Below are positions 22,027 to 34,772 of a DNA stretch of 64,000 nt, piece by piece. The stretch is from Craterostigma plantagineum (Eukaryota; Streptophyta; Magnoliopsida; Lamiales; Linderniaceae). Made by a program: the position numbers and the translations under genes. Location: NCBI GenBank assembly GCA_027422505.1, contig JAPQWV010000001.1, forward strand, positions 5,146,001 to 5,210,000, written 5' to 3'. The notes beneath the pieces were generated by a model, which was given only the letters and a program-made list of their open reading frames with translations, was not told where the DNA came from and did no database searches. The stretch's first letter is position 1, and every line of letters begins with the position of its first letter.

Positions 22027-23661
22027 TCAAATAAGTTTATTCTTTCTAAAGTATCTTCTCAAGTACAATATCTGCAGACTGGAGACGACGATGCAAACCC
22101 CGAGAGAAGTCATGCCGTACTTTGCCACTCTTTCGTTCGTCTTCTCACTCACTTGGCTCATATCCCATTCCCTGCATTTATGTACATGAGTGTAAGAAAA
22201 TGACTATAATTAGGGCAACGAAAACTAGGGTTCTTAATCTCGGTTTGGTTAAGAAATCATGGTACTAGAGCAGGTTCGATCTCGTGGGTTATCGCATGGT
22301 TGTTTAATTCAATGATGTCTGTCTGATTTGTGTTGCATGTGTTTCGCTTTCAGAAATAAGAAATTTGGAGTAACTAAAACTTTATTCATATGACTTTCAA
22401 GAAATTCGCTTTTCATCCATGTCCAAAACTAGTCCACTTGGGAGCGATCAAAATTTTAATCATGTAATGTCCACGAAATTCGCTTTTCGTCCTCTATAAT
22501 TTTAATCAAAGTGGACTATTTATGATAAATAGTGTAGACATACTGGACTAGTTCTGGCCAATTGACAGGTTAGAGAACGAAAAGCGAATTTTGTGAACGT
22601 TATATGACTAAAATTTACTCCAACATGAAACAATAGGCTTGGGTTTATGAGCTTAGTCATCTCTAAGTGTCTTAGGATGGCACTCGCAAACTTAAACGAA
22701 AATTCAACTAATCGACGCCGAGCAGACAAGAAAAGCGAAATTTATAAGTTTGAATTCGACGTCCTTACTTGCTCATCATGTCGAGGAGCCTCCTGTGAAT
22801 GGCATGGACGTTCTCTTCGAGCTTCTTGAACTCGAGCTCTAAACCCTAAAACCAAATGTACATATGAATCACAACAAACAAACGATCGAAGAGAGAAAAT
22901 AAAGGCGATAATCATCAACTCAAAAAGAGCGTAACGAAAACTCGCCTCGATCTTCTCCTTCTTTGCAACAGAGTCCCAATCCTTGGCGGAAATCCCGACC
23001 CTCCATTCTATGCCTACCGTAACCTTTTTATTACCGTGATTTTCGCCGTCGACCGAAAAGCACGCCGTGTACGAACCCGCCTCCGTCGTCGTGAAGGCAA
23101 ATTGTCCATGGCGGGCTTTTTCGTTGCGGTGTAGTTCGTTTCCGTACGGAGAATTAACCTGAGAAAAGCGATAATTCGAATATTATTACAGATGCTTTTT
23201 TATGCAATAATAATCAACACTTTGAGATCATTTTTTCTTGAATCTGCGAAGTCGATACAGTTTCTTTTTACAAAAAGATCGAGGCTTTTTCCCAAATGAA
23301 TTGAACCCATAATACAGTAGAACGCAAATCAAGTGAATTTTTTTCACCAAAACCCTTGAAAAAAATCATCCCATTACTGAAAAATGGAGAAACAATTACA
23401 AGCTTGTAATAAGAAAAAAAGGGGAAAAAGAAAATCACAAACCTTGACGGAGATTGTGGGATTGATTGTGTTGTTCCAATCGTCTTGATCACCAATAAAG
23501 GCGTAATAGTCGCCCATGACGACGACTTTGCTGTTTAATTCTTCGGAGACGCACTTCGATCCCGAGCTGGGCAAGTCCATCCATAACCCACGCGCCGCCG
23601 GCGGAACCACCGCCGCTAGTAGCACCAAAGCCCATAACTTACTCGATGTTTCCATCTCCAT
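22027..23661 (-). CDS. p24 family (emp24/GP25L) cargo receptor, delta type
   Basis: Type I membrane protein that cycles between ER and Golgi in COPI/COPII vesicles as a cargo receptor. Four exons (23661-23443, 23158-22946, 22845-22769 and 22171-22027) join in frame to 217 residues, the normal p24 length. Order: signal peptide (residues 1-25, ending AARG), GOLD domain with paired cysteines ([11 protein letters not shown] and SYTACFSVD), coiled coil ([19 protein letters not shown]), membrane helix [20 protein letters not shown] and a short basic tail ending in [25 protein letters not shown] is characteristic of the plant delta subfamily. Intron 2 starts with GC (GAG then GCGAGT). Intron 3 holds a fold-back element, which puts the last exon about 600 bases away and makes it easy to miss. 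The tail lacks the usual KK spacing, so the sorting signal is unusual. Confidence 0.9.
22365..22623. mobile_element. Fold-back MITE in p24 intron 3 (about 259 bp)
   Basis: The left arm begins TTGGAGTAACTAAAAC and the right arm, read on the other strand, begins TTGGAGTAAATTTTAG. Both arms then share AAATTCGCTTTTC. The arms are imperfect over about 60-80 bases. A target duplication is not clear, so the superfamily is left open. Confidence 0.65.
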
Positions 23662-24351
23662 ACGATTAGGGATTATGTATCGCGTGACGAAGATGGATAA
23701 AGATTTGATTTGTCTGTCTTTTTCCCAGAGAGGATTTTGTAATTTATTTCTTTGAATAAAAGAAGTTGACTTATGAAGTGTAAGAGCGCGCGTGGGTTCG
23801 TGCGAGTGGGGTTCGAGACGAAAGACATCAGCGCCACGCATCATGGTTCAGCAGCTGCCACTGGTATCACGACACGTCATCGTATGTTGGCCCAACTAAA
23901 GACAAAGACCTCCAAGTCTCTACTCGCCGCGCTCTTGAGCATGTCTTTTGACTATTTTTGCTTAGCACTGTCAAACAAAACGGGTCGGCGGGCGCGGGCA
24001 ACCCCCTTACTGACGGGTCTGGAAAATGAAGGCCTGCCCTGCCCAGGCTGCATGCGGGTACTGGGTCTGCGGGCTTAGTCCTCCAGTTTAAAAAAAATAA
24101 AAAAAATAAAAAAATAATAAAAAAATAGAAAAAGGAAAAAAATAGAAGAAGAATTCAAGTTTGAAAATATATCTAATTTAATCAATTTTTTAAATATTAA
24201 TTATTTATGTTATTAAATTATAATCATAGCTCAAAAAATATAAACAATATTATTTCCTATTATTAAATATAGTTATATAATTACCCACTATTTTATCTCT
24301 TGGTTTTTTATTTATTTTAATATGGAACATTAGCATTTTACTCTTTTATTT
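23662..24351. other. Intergenic, p24 upstream; GC-rich repeat scrap
   Basis: The p24 promoter side. About 23975-24078 is unusually GC-rich (GGGTCGGCGGGCGCGGG and related words), ending abruptly in A-rich DNA. It looks like one end of a decayed transposon. No gene is recognised. Confidence 0.45.
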
Positions 24352-24752
24352 GGGGACTTTACACATAAATACCCATTTGCATAAAAATTTGTAATTCAGT
24401 ATCCTGTCAGTATTCTTTATATGTAGGTACCTATTAAAATAAATTTTTTGCATATATGTACTTGATCCGCCGCAGGTACGCCATATAACACATTTAGGTA
24501 CCATACATCAACGTATTGTGGTACGTAATACGTTGAAAAAATGGTACGTCATATAACACATTAAGGTACCATATAAAAACCGTATAGGGTACCGTATAAA
24601 CGCGTGACGTTGTACGCAATACACACATAAAAGGGTAAGTCAAGACTGTGAAAATTGGTACAAACAGTAAAACGGGTTTATCTGTAAAAAATTCTGACAT
24701 ATGTACCGATTTGTAAATTTATATTCAATTGGTATTTTTCTATAAATGTCAC
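24352..24752. mobile_element. Mutator-like MITE, copy A
   Basis: The left end GGGGACTTTACACATAAA and the right end (reverse strand GTGACATTTATAGAAAAA) match the better-preserved copy at 40726-41076. The interior shares TACGCCATATAACACATT, the GGTACC-rich core and TTGGTACAAACAGTAAAAC. The ends are inverted relative to each other for about 50 bases. The flanking duplication is weak (about 6 of 9), so this is an older insertion. Confidence 0.7.
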
Positions 24753-25061
24753 TTTAAATTTTTTCCTAATTTTCATTTTTATTATTGTAATGGTATATAA
24801 TAAATATTATAAATATTCAAATTATAAATATATTATATATGATAGCACACATATTGGGTGTGCCAATACTATCTAGTCTTTTATAAATACTTGGTGAGAC
24901 CAATTGGTACGTCAATTTTAAGTTTTTAACCATAATTACTGTTTCACCGTTTAACTATTAGTAATAACGAAAACTGATAAATAAATAGAATCATAATTTA
25001 TATAGTTTTGAAAATGAATTATTATTATTATTGTTTATTTTTATTTTTTGCAATTTTTGCT

Positions 25062-26122
25062 AGGTCTTTACACATAAATACCCATTTGGATAAAAACTTG
25101 TAATTTAGTACTCTTTGTAAGGATTTATTTTATATGTAGATACCTAATAGAATAAATTTTTTGCACATAGGTACCCGATCCACCGCAGGTACGCCGTATT
25201 ACCACACTTAGGTACCATATAGCATCGTATTGTGGTACGTAATACGTTGAGAAAATGGTACGAGCAACCGTACCGTATGAAGTAGGGGTGAGCAAAACCG
25301 AATATCCGGTTTTCCGGATATCCGAATTTCGAATATCCGGATTTTCGGATATCGAAAAATGGTATCCGCATCCGCTTCGGTTTTAATCGGATATCCAAAA
25401 AACGGATTTCCGGTTTATTCGGATATTTATATCGGATATCCGCATCCGGTTTTTAAATATATTTTTCTTATATTTTTATTATTTTCTTTTCAAAATCATA
25501 TTTTTTATTTCTTATCACAATAAAAAAAATATATTTTTTAATATAAGAATTTCTACACATAACAATTTACACAATATGTGAATTTGTAATTCCAAATTAC
25601 ATAATAAATAATAAACACAATACCACAAATTCACATTAATTTTTTCTTGCTTTTCGATGTTTTTATGTTGTTTTTTAACTCAATTCTCTAACAAAGTTTT
25701 GGCAATTATAAAATAGTATAAATTTAAATATTCTACTTGATTATTTTTTTCATTTTTGGACCTTCATTTTTCTTTTTGGACTATATTTCATTTTTTTATT
25801 TTTTTTAAATATAAAACCGGATACCGGATAACCGAATTTTGGACAAACCACTATCCGTATCCGATCCGGTTTTTAAAATCGGATATCCGTTTTTCGGGTT
25901 GTGAAAACCGAATACCGGATTGGAATCCGGCTTCCGAATAATTTTGCTCACCCCTAGTATAAAGGCGTGATATGGTACGCTATGCACACATAGAAAGATA
26001 CGATCTTTATACATAAACTGGTACAAACAATAAATCAAGTACCTATCAGTAAAATTTTCTGACATAGATACTGATTTTTAACTTTTTCATTCAAGTAGGT
26101 ATTTGTGTGTAGATTTTACACT
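25062..26122. mobile_element. Mutator-like MITE, copy B, split by a hAT insertion
   Basis: Same family as copy A. It has TCTTTACACATAAATACCC at the left, the GTACGCCGTATTACC core, then after 25964 the rest of the element (TGGTACAAACAATAAATC, ATTTTCTGACATAGATACTG). The hAT element at 25283-25956 sits inside. Without it the MITE is about 380 bp. Confidence 0.7.
25283..25956. mobile_element. Non-autonomous hAT element nested in a MITE
   Basis: Perfect inverted ends: TAGGGGTGAGCAAAA at the left and TTTTGCTCACCCCTA at the right. Both terminal regions are rich in GGATATCC / CCGGATA words. It is flanked by GTATGAAG (25275-25282) and GTATAAAG (25957-25964), an 8-bp duplication with one mismatch, as in hAT. 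No transposase is encoded. Confidence 0.88.
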
Positions 26123-26248
26123 TTTTGTTATATATAGCATAAGCTGTGCAACTATTACAACTTATCATCAAAGACATCATCATCAACTATATACCACATT
26201 ACTTCAAACATAGTATCCCAAACCAAAACAAAACCAATTCAAAGAAAT

Positions 26249-29200
26249 TCAATCAAGATAGGAGGAAAGGTACAACCTCGACACGATATCGAGCGGCCCT
26301 TCGTCTCCGCCGCCGGCGTGCAAAGCCACCGCAACTGTCGAAAGAACGCGTAACGTAAGAGGAAAACACGCCGCCTCAACTCCTTCGTTATTACCAAAAT
26401 CACTGCCGCTATTTTCTTGCTCGGACGGACTGACGATCAGTGCGACTTCTTCTAGCGTCCTTCTGAGCTTGTCCGGGCTGTTCCTCCTCACCGCCCGCTT
26501 ATTATTACTATGATTATCATTATAATTATTATTACTATTATTGTTGAAAGAAGTCATATTGTTAGTAGTTGTAAGTCGGCTCAGCACTAGGGTTGATGTG
26601 GCGTCAAGCCACTCGACTTTAAGACCGTGGACTTCATCGTAGTGTATACGCCGCTCCATCTGAGAAACAAGCAAATAGATATCCGTGTTAGTGTGGAGAC
26701 TAGAAGTGTGTGTGTGTGTGTGTGTGAAAAGGAATGGAAGGAGAAGACTAACGGCTAGTTTTGGGATGTATATAGACATGAACCGTGGACCGAGGCCAAG
26801 AACCCTAGCCTCCGTAAATAGTATCTGCACAAGAAGAAGAAGAAGAAGTTTTTCAAATGTAATCGAGTATAAATTCACACCGATCTAACATGATCACGGA
26901 GAATAATACTTAGAAGGGTTAACTGCATCACATCCTCTCCTCGATTTTAGGCAATCAACATCATGAAATTTCCAAATTCACCGCAGAGTCTCCAGCTAGT
27001 TTATTTGGATTGGAAAAAATCCATGCAGTTGATTTTTGGTAAAATCGAAAGAAATGCGATGCAACCCAATTGAAAGGATCATTACGCAATTTTCAAACGT
27101 AGCAACGACGAAATACCTCTTTCCTCCTCAACAGAGCCCACATATACAGCCTATCGATAGCATCCTTGGCATACCTCGAAGCCATCTTCCTCTCATTACA
27201 ATGAGCAGCTACAGCAGCCAAAGATTCGCCGCTAGGCACACCATGCTTCGACGCAGCCATGGCCAGAGCTTCTCGAACCTCCATGGATGATTCTATTACA
27301 TCCTTATCAAAAGACATACCCGTAAAACATCTACCACCACCTCTCAACGTTTCGCCCTTCGAGCAAATCTCCTCCACCTCCAAAGCAGCAGCTAAGGTTC
27401 TATGCACGACAATGTCAGAATACCTTCGAAGGGGAGAGGTGAAGTGAGTGTATAGAGGGATCGCCAGGGAATAGTGAGATCTTTCTCCATTGTCGTCGTC
27501 GAAATCTCCGCTGCAGAAGTAGCTCGCCAATTGCATAGGCTTCGCAGCGTAGTTCATGAGAATATCGAACATTACAGAGTCGTTCCCAAGCTCTGTTCGT
27601 ATGAGTTCGAACGATCGGCGTATGGCCGCCGAGGAAGATATGTCCAAGTTCAGACCGTGTTTGCTGCAAAAGGATTGCAGCTCCTTGATCTTTCTGGGGT
27701 TTGGCTCGGGGTGTCTCCTTAGTAGGGAACAAGAAGGAAAAGCCCTGGTAATAACTTCTGCTGCATTGGCGTTGGCCAAAAGCATAAACTCCTCCACTAA
27801 GTAGTTCGAATCGCTGCGTTCTAACATAGCGATGTCGTATGGCAGGCCTTCTTCGTCGAAGGAGAAGCTTATTTTAGGGCAGTCGAGCGTTAAAGCCCCG
27901 TTTTTGAGTCGATTCTCCCTTAAAACCCTTGCGATTTCATGGAGGTTTTTGACAGACTCCACAACATCTGACCGCCGAAACTGCCCGTGTAATGGAGGAA
28001 AATCTTTGAAGTTAGCGTCTCGATTTTCGATGATCGCCTGAGCATCCTCGTAAGAGAGCTTGCAGCAAGATTTTATTACGGTTCGACCGATCCAACGGTT
28101 CATAACTTCGCCAGAACGGCCATTAATATCCCAGAAAATAGAGAACGAAAGCCTATCGACGCCTGGATTAAGCGACGCCATATCTTCTGAAAGCATGGCG
28201 GGCAGCATGGGCAGCTTACGCCGTAATAAGTAGACAGTCGTCGAACGAATCTGAGCATCCATGTCAAGGGCAGTCTCGGGCAGGACAAAGTACGACACGT
28301 CAGCTATGTGAACTCCGACCCTATAAACACCGTCAGACAACTTCTGCACAGAAAGAGCATCGTCTAAATCGCTGGCTGTTTTGGGGTCTATGGTGAATAC
28401 ACACATGTCCCTCAAGTCTCTTCGGGCCTCCAATTCTTGCTCGGGCACTGCCCGAGGAGTCGAGGGCAGGCAAGAGATCGCCTCGGGGGAAAACTCTGAA
28501 GCTTCTATAGCATTCTCGAATAAAATGGATGCTATGTGGGCTTCGACGTCACTACCTTTGCCAAAAACTCTAGTGACTCGTCCCTCGGGAAAACTGTACT
28601 CTTCTGCCCAACCGACGACTCGGGCGGCGAACAAATCTTTTTCGACCATTGGATCTCCGGCCTCGAGGCGTTTCTTGATCTTCTTCGGTAGGGTTTCGAA
28701 GGGAACGGTGAGCTTGGTGAATCTTGGGTCCGTTGGAGTTAGCACAAGATAACTGTGGTCAGTGAGCTCTGAATGCTGCTGGTATTTGTTCTTCGCCGAG
28801 CTCTTTCTTTTGCTACTGCTTTCCCTGTTATAAATCCATTGCTTTGCGCTGAGAAAACCGACGATTCTTTCCCTGCGTGGGGAGCGTTCGATAATCCCCA
28901 CGACTCGACCAGTCGGTCTCTTCGATGGGAGGGAATTCGTTAGGGCGCAAAGCTTATCGAACGAACTCAAAGTGTCAATGTTAACATCGCTGGTGCAAAG
29001 ACTATTTGGGAATCCATTTATGTAATTATGATCCGAAGTTGATTGTCCATTTTCGGAGTCTTCGCTAGGATTATCGTGGGAAGGTGAACTGCTCGAAGGC
29101 TCGACAGCGCCTTTCATTCTCTGCCACAATGACGGATGATCGATTACGATAGCTACTGTATCTCCTTCCATCTGTAACAAAGAGTTCGAGAAATAGCTTA

Positions 29201-30595
29201 AAAATGTAAGAATTAGAAATTATAACTCGGATAGAAACAATATTTTCCATGAATTTTTATATCTGCTAACGTTGGGGGAAAAGGGCTTAACGTACTGCTC
29301 TGTTTTGAGCGATCAATCCACTGATGAGCACGTCCGTTTGAAGTCCATCGATCTTGCAATAAGCCTGCATTCATCGATCTCACTCTCAATCAAATCTAAG
29401 CTCCATATATATATGGAGAAATGATAATGAGATTTAAAAAATACGAACCTCGAGTTTGTTGTGAGCGTTGACGCGGAATAACGCTCTCAACGCCTCACCC
29501 TTCTGTACGTATGTGAAAGAAGTTAAATAAAAAGCTGTTAAAGACGTTTCTATAGAAAAAGAATATAATATCAGTCGTAATTCTATCAAACGCACCTCAA
29601 TGGCTCTGTCAACGGTTTCTTCAGGCCAATAAGTGGGATAATACTTTCGCAAATCGATTGGGCGTCGTAACATAAGAGGGGAGACAGGCACTTTCCTTAC
29701 TTCGACCACAGTGGTTGGATTTGTAATTATTACATCATTAACTTCGCAAGGTTTTTGCAGATTACTACTTCCAATTTCATGTTCCTTCATGGCTGCTGAA
29801 CTACTACTAACAATTGCTCTTTGTTCTCTTGAAGGTTGATTTCCATTCACAATCGCATCGGGCGAAAATGATGAGCAAGTTTCAGGTGGAGAAGAAGGCT
29901 CATCCACACATATTTCAATTGCTGAACTACAAGCTACAACCGATCCAAAAGAAACAATAACATCAGAATCAAAGCAACAATAAATATATACATTTATGTA
30001 TGTGTAGTCTTGAATGCAAACGTTTGAAGAACACTTGTAGATAATTCGATCAGAATGTGTATAAAACAGTAACTTTCATCCTCTTGAAAAGAAAGGAAGC
30101 ATAAGCATGCAAAGCTGAGATAACTACACAAAGAAACAACAAAAAGGATAATACAATCTTACTATCTAAGCTTCAGATATTAGGACGACTATCCTCTTAT
30201 ACAGTTAGAATTCGTCTAACAGCTTAGGAAGAATACCAAGCTTAAATGCATTAATTTTCTCAATCTGTAAAAAATGGGCTAAATATTAACTCCTCAAATT
30301 AAAAGAAAAAACCCTTCATGCACAATTCATCGAAGACCTAACCTGTAACCGGCATGAAACTATCAAAGTAAGAAAATATAATAAATTAAGTAAAACACTG
30401 AAGCAGAGCAGACATCGACATCATCAGACAGACATAAGAAAAATTATTACCAGAAAGCGAAGAATTCTGCTTCGATTGTCTGGATCTGCGCTTCTTCTTC
30501 TTGGTCTGTGAGTTATCTTTGTAACCACTCTCGACTAACAATTGTCCACTCTCAGTAGAAACCGTGCTCGATTCAATTAAACAACCCATGATCAT
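26249..30595 (-). CDS. SOV: DIS3-like exonuclease 2 (SOV), 3'-5' RNase of the RNB family
   Basis: Cytoplasmic exosome-independent 3'-5' exoribonuclease (SUPPRESSOR OF VARICOSE / DIS3L2). Seven exons join in frame: 30595-30451, 29933-29596, 29502-29449, 29364-29296, 29171-27117, 26824-26753 and 26659-26249 (1047 residues, normal for SOV). The N-terminus is Lys/Arg-rich (KKKKRRSRQSK). Two cold-shock folds follow (DGLQTDVLISGLIAQNRAME is conserved). The RNB domain shows the catalytic acidic motif DPKTASDLDDALSV and GVHIADVSYFV. Late conserved blocks are FTSPLRRYSDIVVHR, EARVLGLGPRFMSIYIPKLA and RRIHYDEVHGLKVEWLDATS. It lacks an N-terminal PIN domain, consistent with DIS3L2 rather than RRP44A. 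An Asn-rich insert (FNNNSNNNYNDNHSNN) near the C-terminus looks species-specific. Alternative start: 30589. Confidence 0.94.
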
Positions 30596-33500
30596 AATCG
30601 AGTTATAGCAGATTAGGATAAGATAAAATCAAACAACACAAAGGGGTCTCCCGCTTTTTTTACCAAAAAGTTTTTCACGGAAGAACCCAGAGAAAAAAAA
30701 GAGAGAATTGAAACAAATAAAGCAAAAAAGACGCACAAGCTAAGTTAATACGGAGAGATAGATGTGATCATGTGAAGCTTTAGCTTTGGGTATTGCGTAG
30801 ATATATAGAATCGTATTTACAGTATTATGTAATAATGTAATTTATTGATGTGAGAGAAAGATGATACGTTATAACTGGTCGGCGAAGGCTAAGATTAGCC
30901 GACGACCGACTTCTAATCTCTTTTTCTTTTGTCTTTTTAGTCTTTTTTTTAAGTTCTTTTTATCATATTCGCAATTTTGTTTTACTTATATTGCTGATAC
31001 TTTTTATTGTTTTTTCATTACGTCGTTTAACGAACTCGCGATATCTTTATCCAAAACGTGAGATTATAGAATAGATTATCGACTAATGATAATACATGTT
31101 TAATTTTGTTTTTTTAAGGAATACAAACGCTAATTTGTGAGAGAAGTAATGTTGGAGTAGACTTTAATATATGGGAGATGTAGTTCACTTAGTCGAGAAT
31201 CATCATATCGAATTAATTTGTCTGTAAATCAAACACGTGAATGCTAAGCTATATAGGGATCATCAAATGATGCCATATATTTTACACACTGCTATATCAT
31301 AATACTTAAAATGCACTCATAAATATTTTTGTAATTATTGGGCCTGACCGTTACAATCAAATTACCTTGAATCGGTCTTTTTTTTATTCGGCCCATTAAA
31401 TTCTCATTAATGGACTTATATTGGGCTTGGGTTTTAGGGTATTGGGCCTTCTTCGAGGAAGAGACAAGACGAAAGGTGTTTTAAAAATAAATTTATAGTT
31501 AGGGTAAATGGTAGGACCTTAACAAAATAATTTTTTTTATCACTTCTTTCATGCTAGAACTGCATCTGTTTTTCTTAAAACTACAGACTAATCACTATAA
31601 ATATTTATATATATATAGTTTCTTTGCGGCTTGTTCGATAAGATTAAATGTGATGTTATTTTTAATCAAATATCAATCGAGTTGGAGATAAGAAGATTAA
31701 GTTCGAGCTTGACACGTTTTCACGAAAAAGAAAAATCAAGTACGAATTGGAGAGAAATAAATATTCGAATTAATTATCCGACATAATAAAAAGTAAACAA
31801 AAGACAGGAAAATACATGTAAACGATACGAATTATTGGTGGTCAACAATAGCACCAAACCCTAGAAATTAATAAATGTAATCAATAAATTATAGTCTCGT
31901 ATTTGTTGGTCCACGACAATAATTTCGCCTCAAGTGTTATCGGCATCACTTGGACAGGAATTTTCAAGACAATGCGTTCGTTACCTTACCAATCAATTAT
32001 TCAAAGATGTCATTTGAATAGGTCAGTCTTGGGCTTGGCAATAAAACAATAATAAAAGAGAAAAAAGATAAAGTAGGTGCACTTTGACTGCTTTTTATTG
32101 CATGGATGGAACTGTCTTCGCATGAAAATGTAAGTGTATTGTTCACATCAGAATTATTGAATAGGTTCTAATACTCTCTAACATGGTAAATTCTCTAGTA
32201 GCTATGTGTTTCGCCCTTTTCCTTGATAGAGAACGATTCCATCATTTTTGTGATCTATATTTTCAATGCATGTCTCAAACAATAATTTTCCAATAGGGAT
32301 TTCATTTCAACTTAGGCATCGAATTAAATTTACAATGTCGTTAAAATCAACACGACTTAAAAAGCGATAGGCTTTCATGGGACACTAATTCTCATGAATG
32401 GTATTAAATAATAAAACGGAAAAACATATCACAAGACCATTAGTCGGCAAGAGTACTATTAAACGTCTATATAACAAAAGAAATCTATACGTGGAAATGA
32501 CATAAATTAAAATACAATTCAGTAATGAAAATCCCATGCAGTAAACCAATAAGCGGAACATTCATTGTAAGGTTTGAACATCTTCAATTTCTCAATATAT
32601 AGGGACATTAGCTTGGTTCATATTACTTGTTATATAAGTGCTTTACGCTTTTATAGATGAGCAAGACACGACTTGTCGATTGTCCTAAAAGTAATTGCCG
32701 GGTTCATTTTTATTACACATGCACGGTTAATGAATTATTACATGATATTGTACATTTTAACAATACGGGTCCAAATGATATAGGTGTCGTTCTTACTATA
32801 TGAAAATATTGCAACTTGAAGTCATGGGTCCAGAACAAAACATAGGACTATATAGAGAAATTAAATAAAATTATCGTAGCCGCTACTACAATACAAGAAG
32901 GTCATAATTAAAAGGGCCAAAACAAGGAAAGAACCCCACGATTTTCATAATGAAACAAGTCCCCACAAATCATGTACATATCCCTAATTACACGGTTATA
33001 TACTTATCTCTTCCCTACTGATCATAACTCATAATTGTTCTACAGATGTAAAAACATTGAAAAGTAAGAATAATAACGCATAAAAATAAATAAAAAGTAA
33101 ACATCTAGAGTCATTTGTCGAATATAAGATGTTCTTCTGGTTTTATTAGGACGGGAGTTTTTAAATTTATTTTTCCATATTTTTTGTCCCCATGAATTTA
33201 TTTAATTACCATATTGATAGTTTGGTAGTTTTGCGTGACCTGTGGTAGTTTTGTTTGTTCACACTTAGTTTCCAACATTGACTTTTAATGTATTGTATGT
33301 GAAATTATGTAGGTTAAATGATCACTTGTTGCGAGTATATTTTATTTCCTACATGTCCCTTATATTAACTTTTATTTTTTACATCTTTAATTTTGAATTA
33401 CAATTTGATCGTAAGGACTCTATTCATGACGTTGAACTCTTTGTTAATATACGGATTCTCCGCCCTAGATTTCGTTTAATTAGTTCTCTTTGGGGTTACC

Positions 33501-34211
33501 TTGTTTTGCCTCCCACTTAATTCCAAGATTGCCTTGACGTTTTATTTAAAATATTTATTGTAATATGTCCCAATTCGGATATTCCAAGGAATGATCTTGT
33601 TGCACATCTTTTCCAAAGTTCCCAAGAAAATACAAAAGGAAACATAAATAACTAGTTGTCAATTTATGCAATTAAATGGATCTTTGGTACAGTTGGAGAA
33701 GCCATAAATGTTAAATGTTGGAGATATAGTATATGTATTATTTCAGTCTGACGTATTAATAATAAAAGATATGTTTTAAATGTAATAAAAACCTCACTAA
33801 ATGTAATAAAAACCTGATTGTCCGGATGTTCCTAAGCAACCAATACAAGCTTGCAACGTTCACTTTGGCAGCTATTGGCTTATAATGCAGAAAAATTTTA
33901 TATTCATGCCAATGTTAAATTAAATATAGTGAATTTTAATATTATTGAATTGATAGGCAAATCTATCAGATAAAGCCAAAAAAGATGGGGTTGATTTGCT
34001 TTGATTTATATAACCGAGATGTATATTCAACTACAGATGTAACCGAGTCGAGTGATAAATAATTAGGTTCAAATTCATCTCGTTAGGTATTAACTTATTG
34101 AAGTTAGGTATGAGTCTTGGGTCTTATTTTATTTAACTATTATTGGTCAACGGATGAAAGGACCAGGTGTGAAATACAATATTCTTTGCCATTTCATAAT
34201 TTCGAATACTC
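30596..34211. other. 3.6-kb AT-rich intergenic desert
   Basis: The promoter of SOV lies at the left. I find no credible coding exon, tRNA or bounded transposon over the rest. At 31330-31455 there is a group of TGGGCC / GGCCCA words with a TTTTAGGGTA telo-like motif, the look of a housekeeping promoter, but no gene follows it. Confidence 0.5.
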
Positions 34212-34580
34212 ATTGTGTACCTACACTTAAATACCCAAAAGAATAAAAAGATTATCAGTACCCGTCAGAAAAATTATATATATATATATATATATATGCA
34301 CCTAGTAGAATAAAGTTTTTACAAAAGCTACCCGTTTGGTTGTTGGTACCATTTTACTATCGTTTACGACTACGTATCTTTTTATGTGTGTATTACGTAT
34401 CATATCACGTGTTTATGGGATACCTAATTTCAAATATGTTGTGTGATATCTTTGTCAGCATAACATAATTTTTTTCAATGTCATGAATACCAAAATATAC
34501 TTCATGTGGTACCTAAATTTTTAGTATGATGTACCTTCAATCAAAATTTATCTGTGTAAAATTTTTATTCAAGTGCTGGT
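34212..34580. mobile_element. Mutator-like MITE, copy D (degenerate)
   Basis: Related to the copies at 24352, 25062 and 40726: it has CTACACTTAAATACCC near the left, CAGTACCCGTCAGAAAAA, a GGTACC-type core with TTTTTATGTGTGTATTACG, and AAAATTTATCTGTGTAAAA near the right. It is much more diverged and carries a TA microsatellite. The ends are approximate. Confidence 0.5.
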
Positions 34581-34595
34581 TTGGTTGGGGGTTTA

Positions 34596-34744
34596 GGGTG
34601 AGTTTGGTATGCGGAATTCGTTGCGAAAAGGAAAAGAAAACGTATTATGGTACGACACGTGAGGCGTAACGTATAACGATCCGATGCATATCATTTCATT
34701 TTCCTTTTCTTTTCCGCGTTGGATTCCGCATACCAAACGGACCC
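34596..34744. mobile_element. 149-bp fold-back MITE
   Basis: The left GGGTGAGTTTGGTATGCGGA and the right (reverse strand) GGGTCCGTTTGGTATGCGGA are inverted, and the AAAAGGAAAAGAAAACG / TTTTCCTTTTCTTTTC arms continue the match. It is flanked by TA on each side. The GGG..GTTTGGTA end type is common in Harbinger-like or mariner-like plant MITEs. Confidence 0.75.
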
Positions 34745-34772
34745 TATGATTTTAAACGTGGGTTTAAGACAT

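Noticed and set aside
26249..26659. Small independent gene beginning MERRIHYDEVHG
   Set aside because: This is the last exon of SOV. The preceding exon supplies GPRFMSIYIPKLA and the splice sites and frame agree.
27259..28752. Plus-strand open frames across the SOV region
   Set aside because: They are antisense shadows of the long minus-strand exon at 27117-29171, with no family features.
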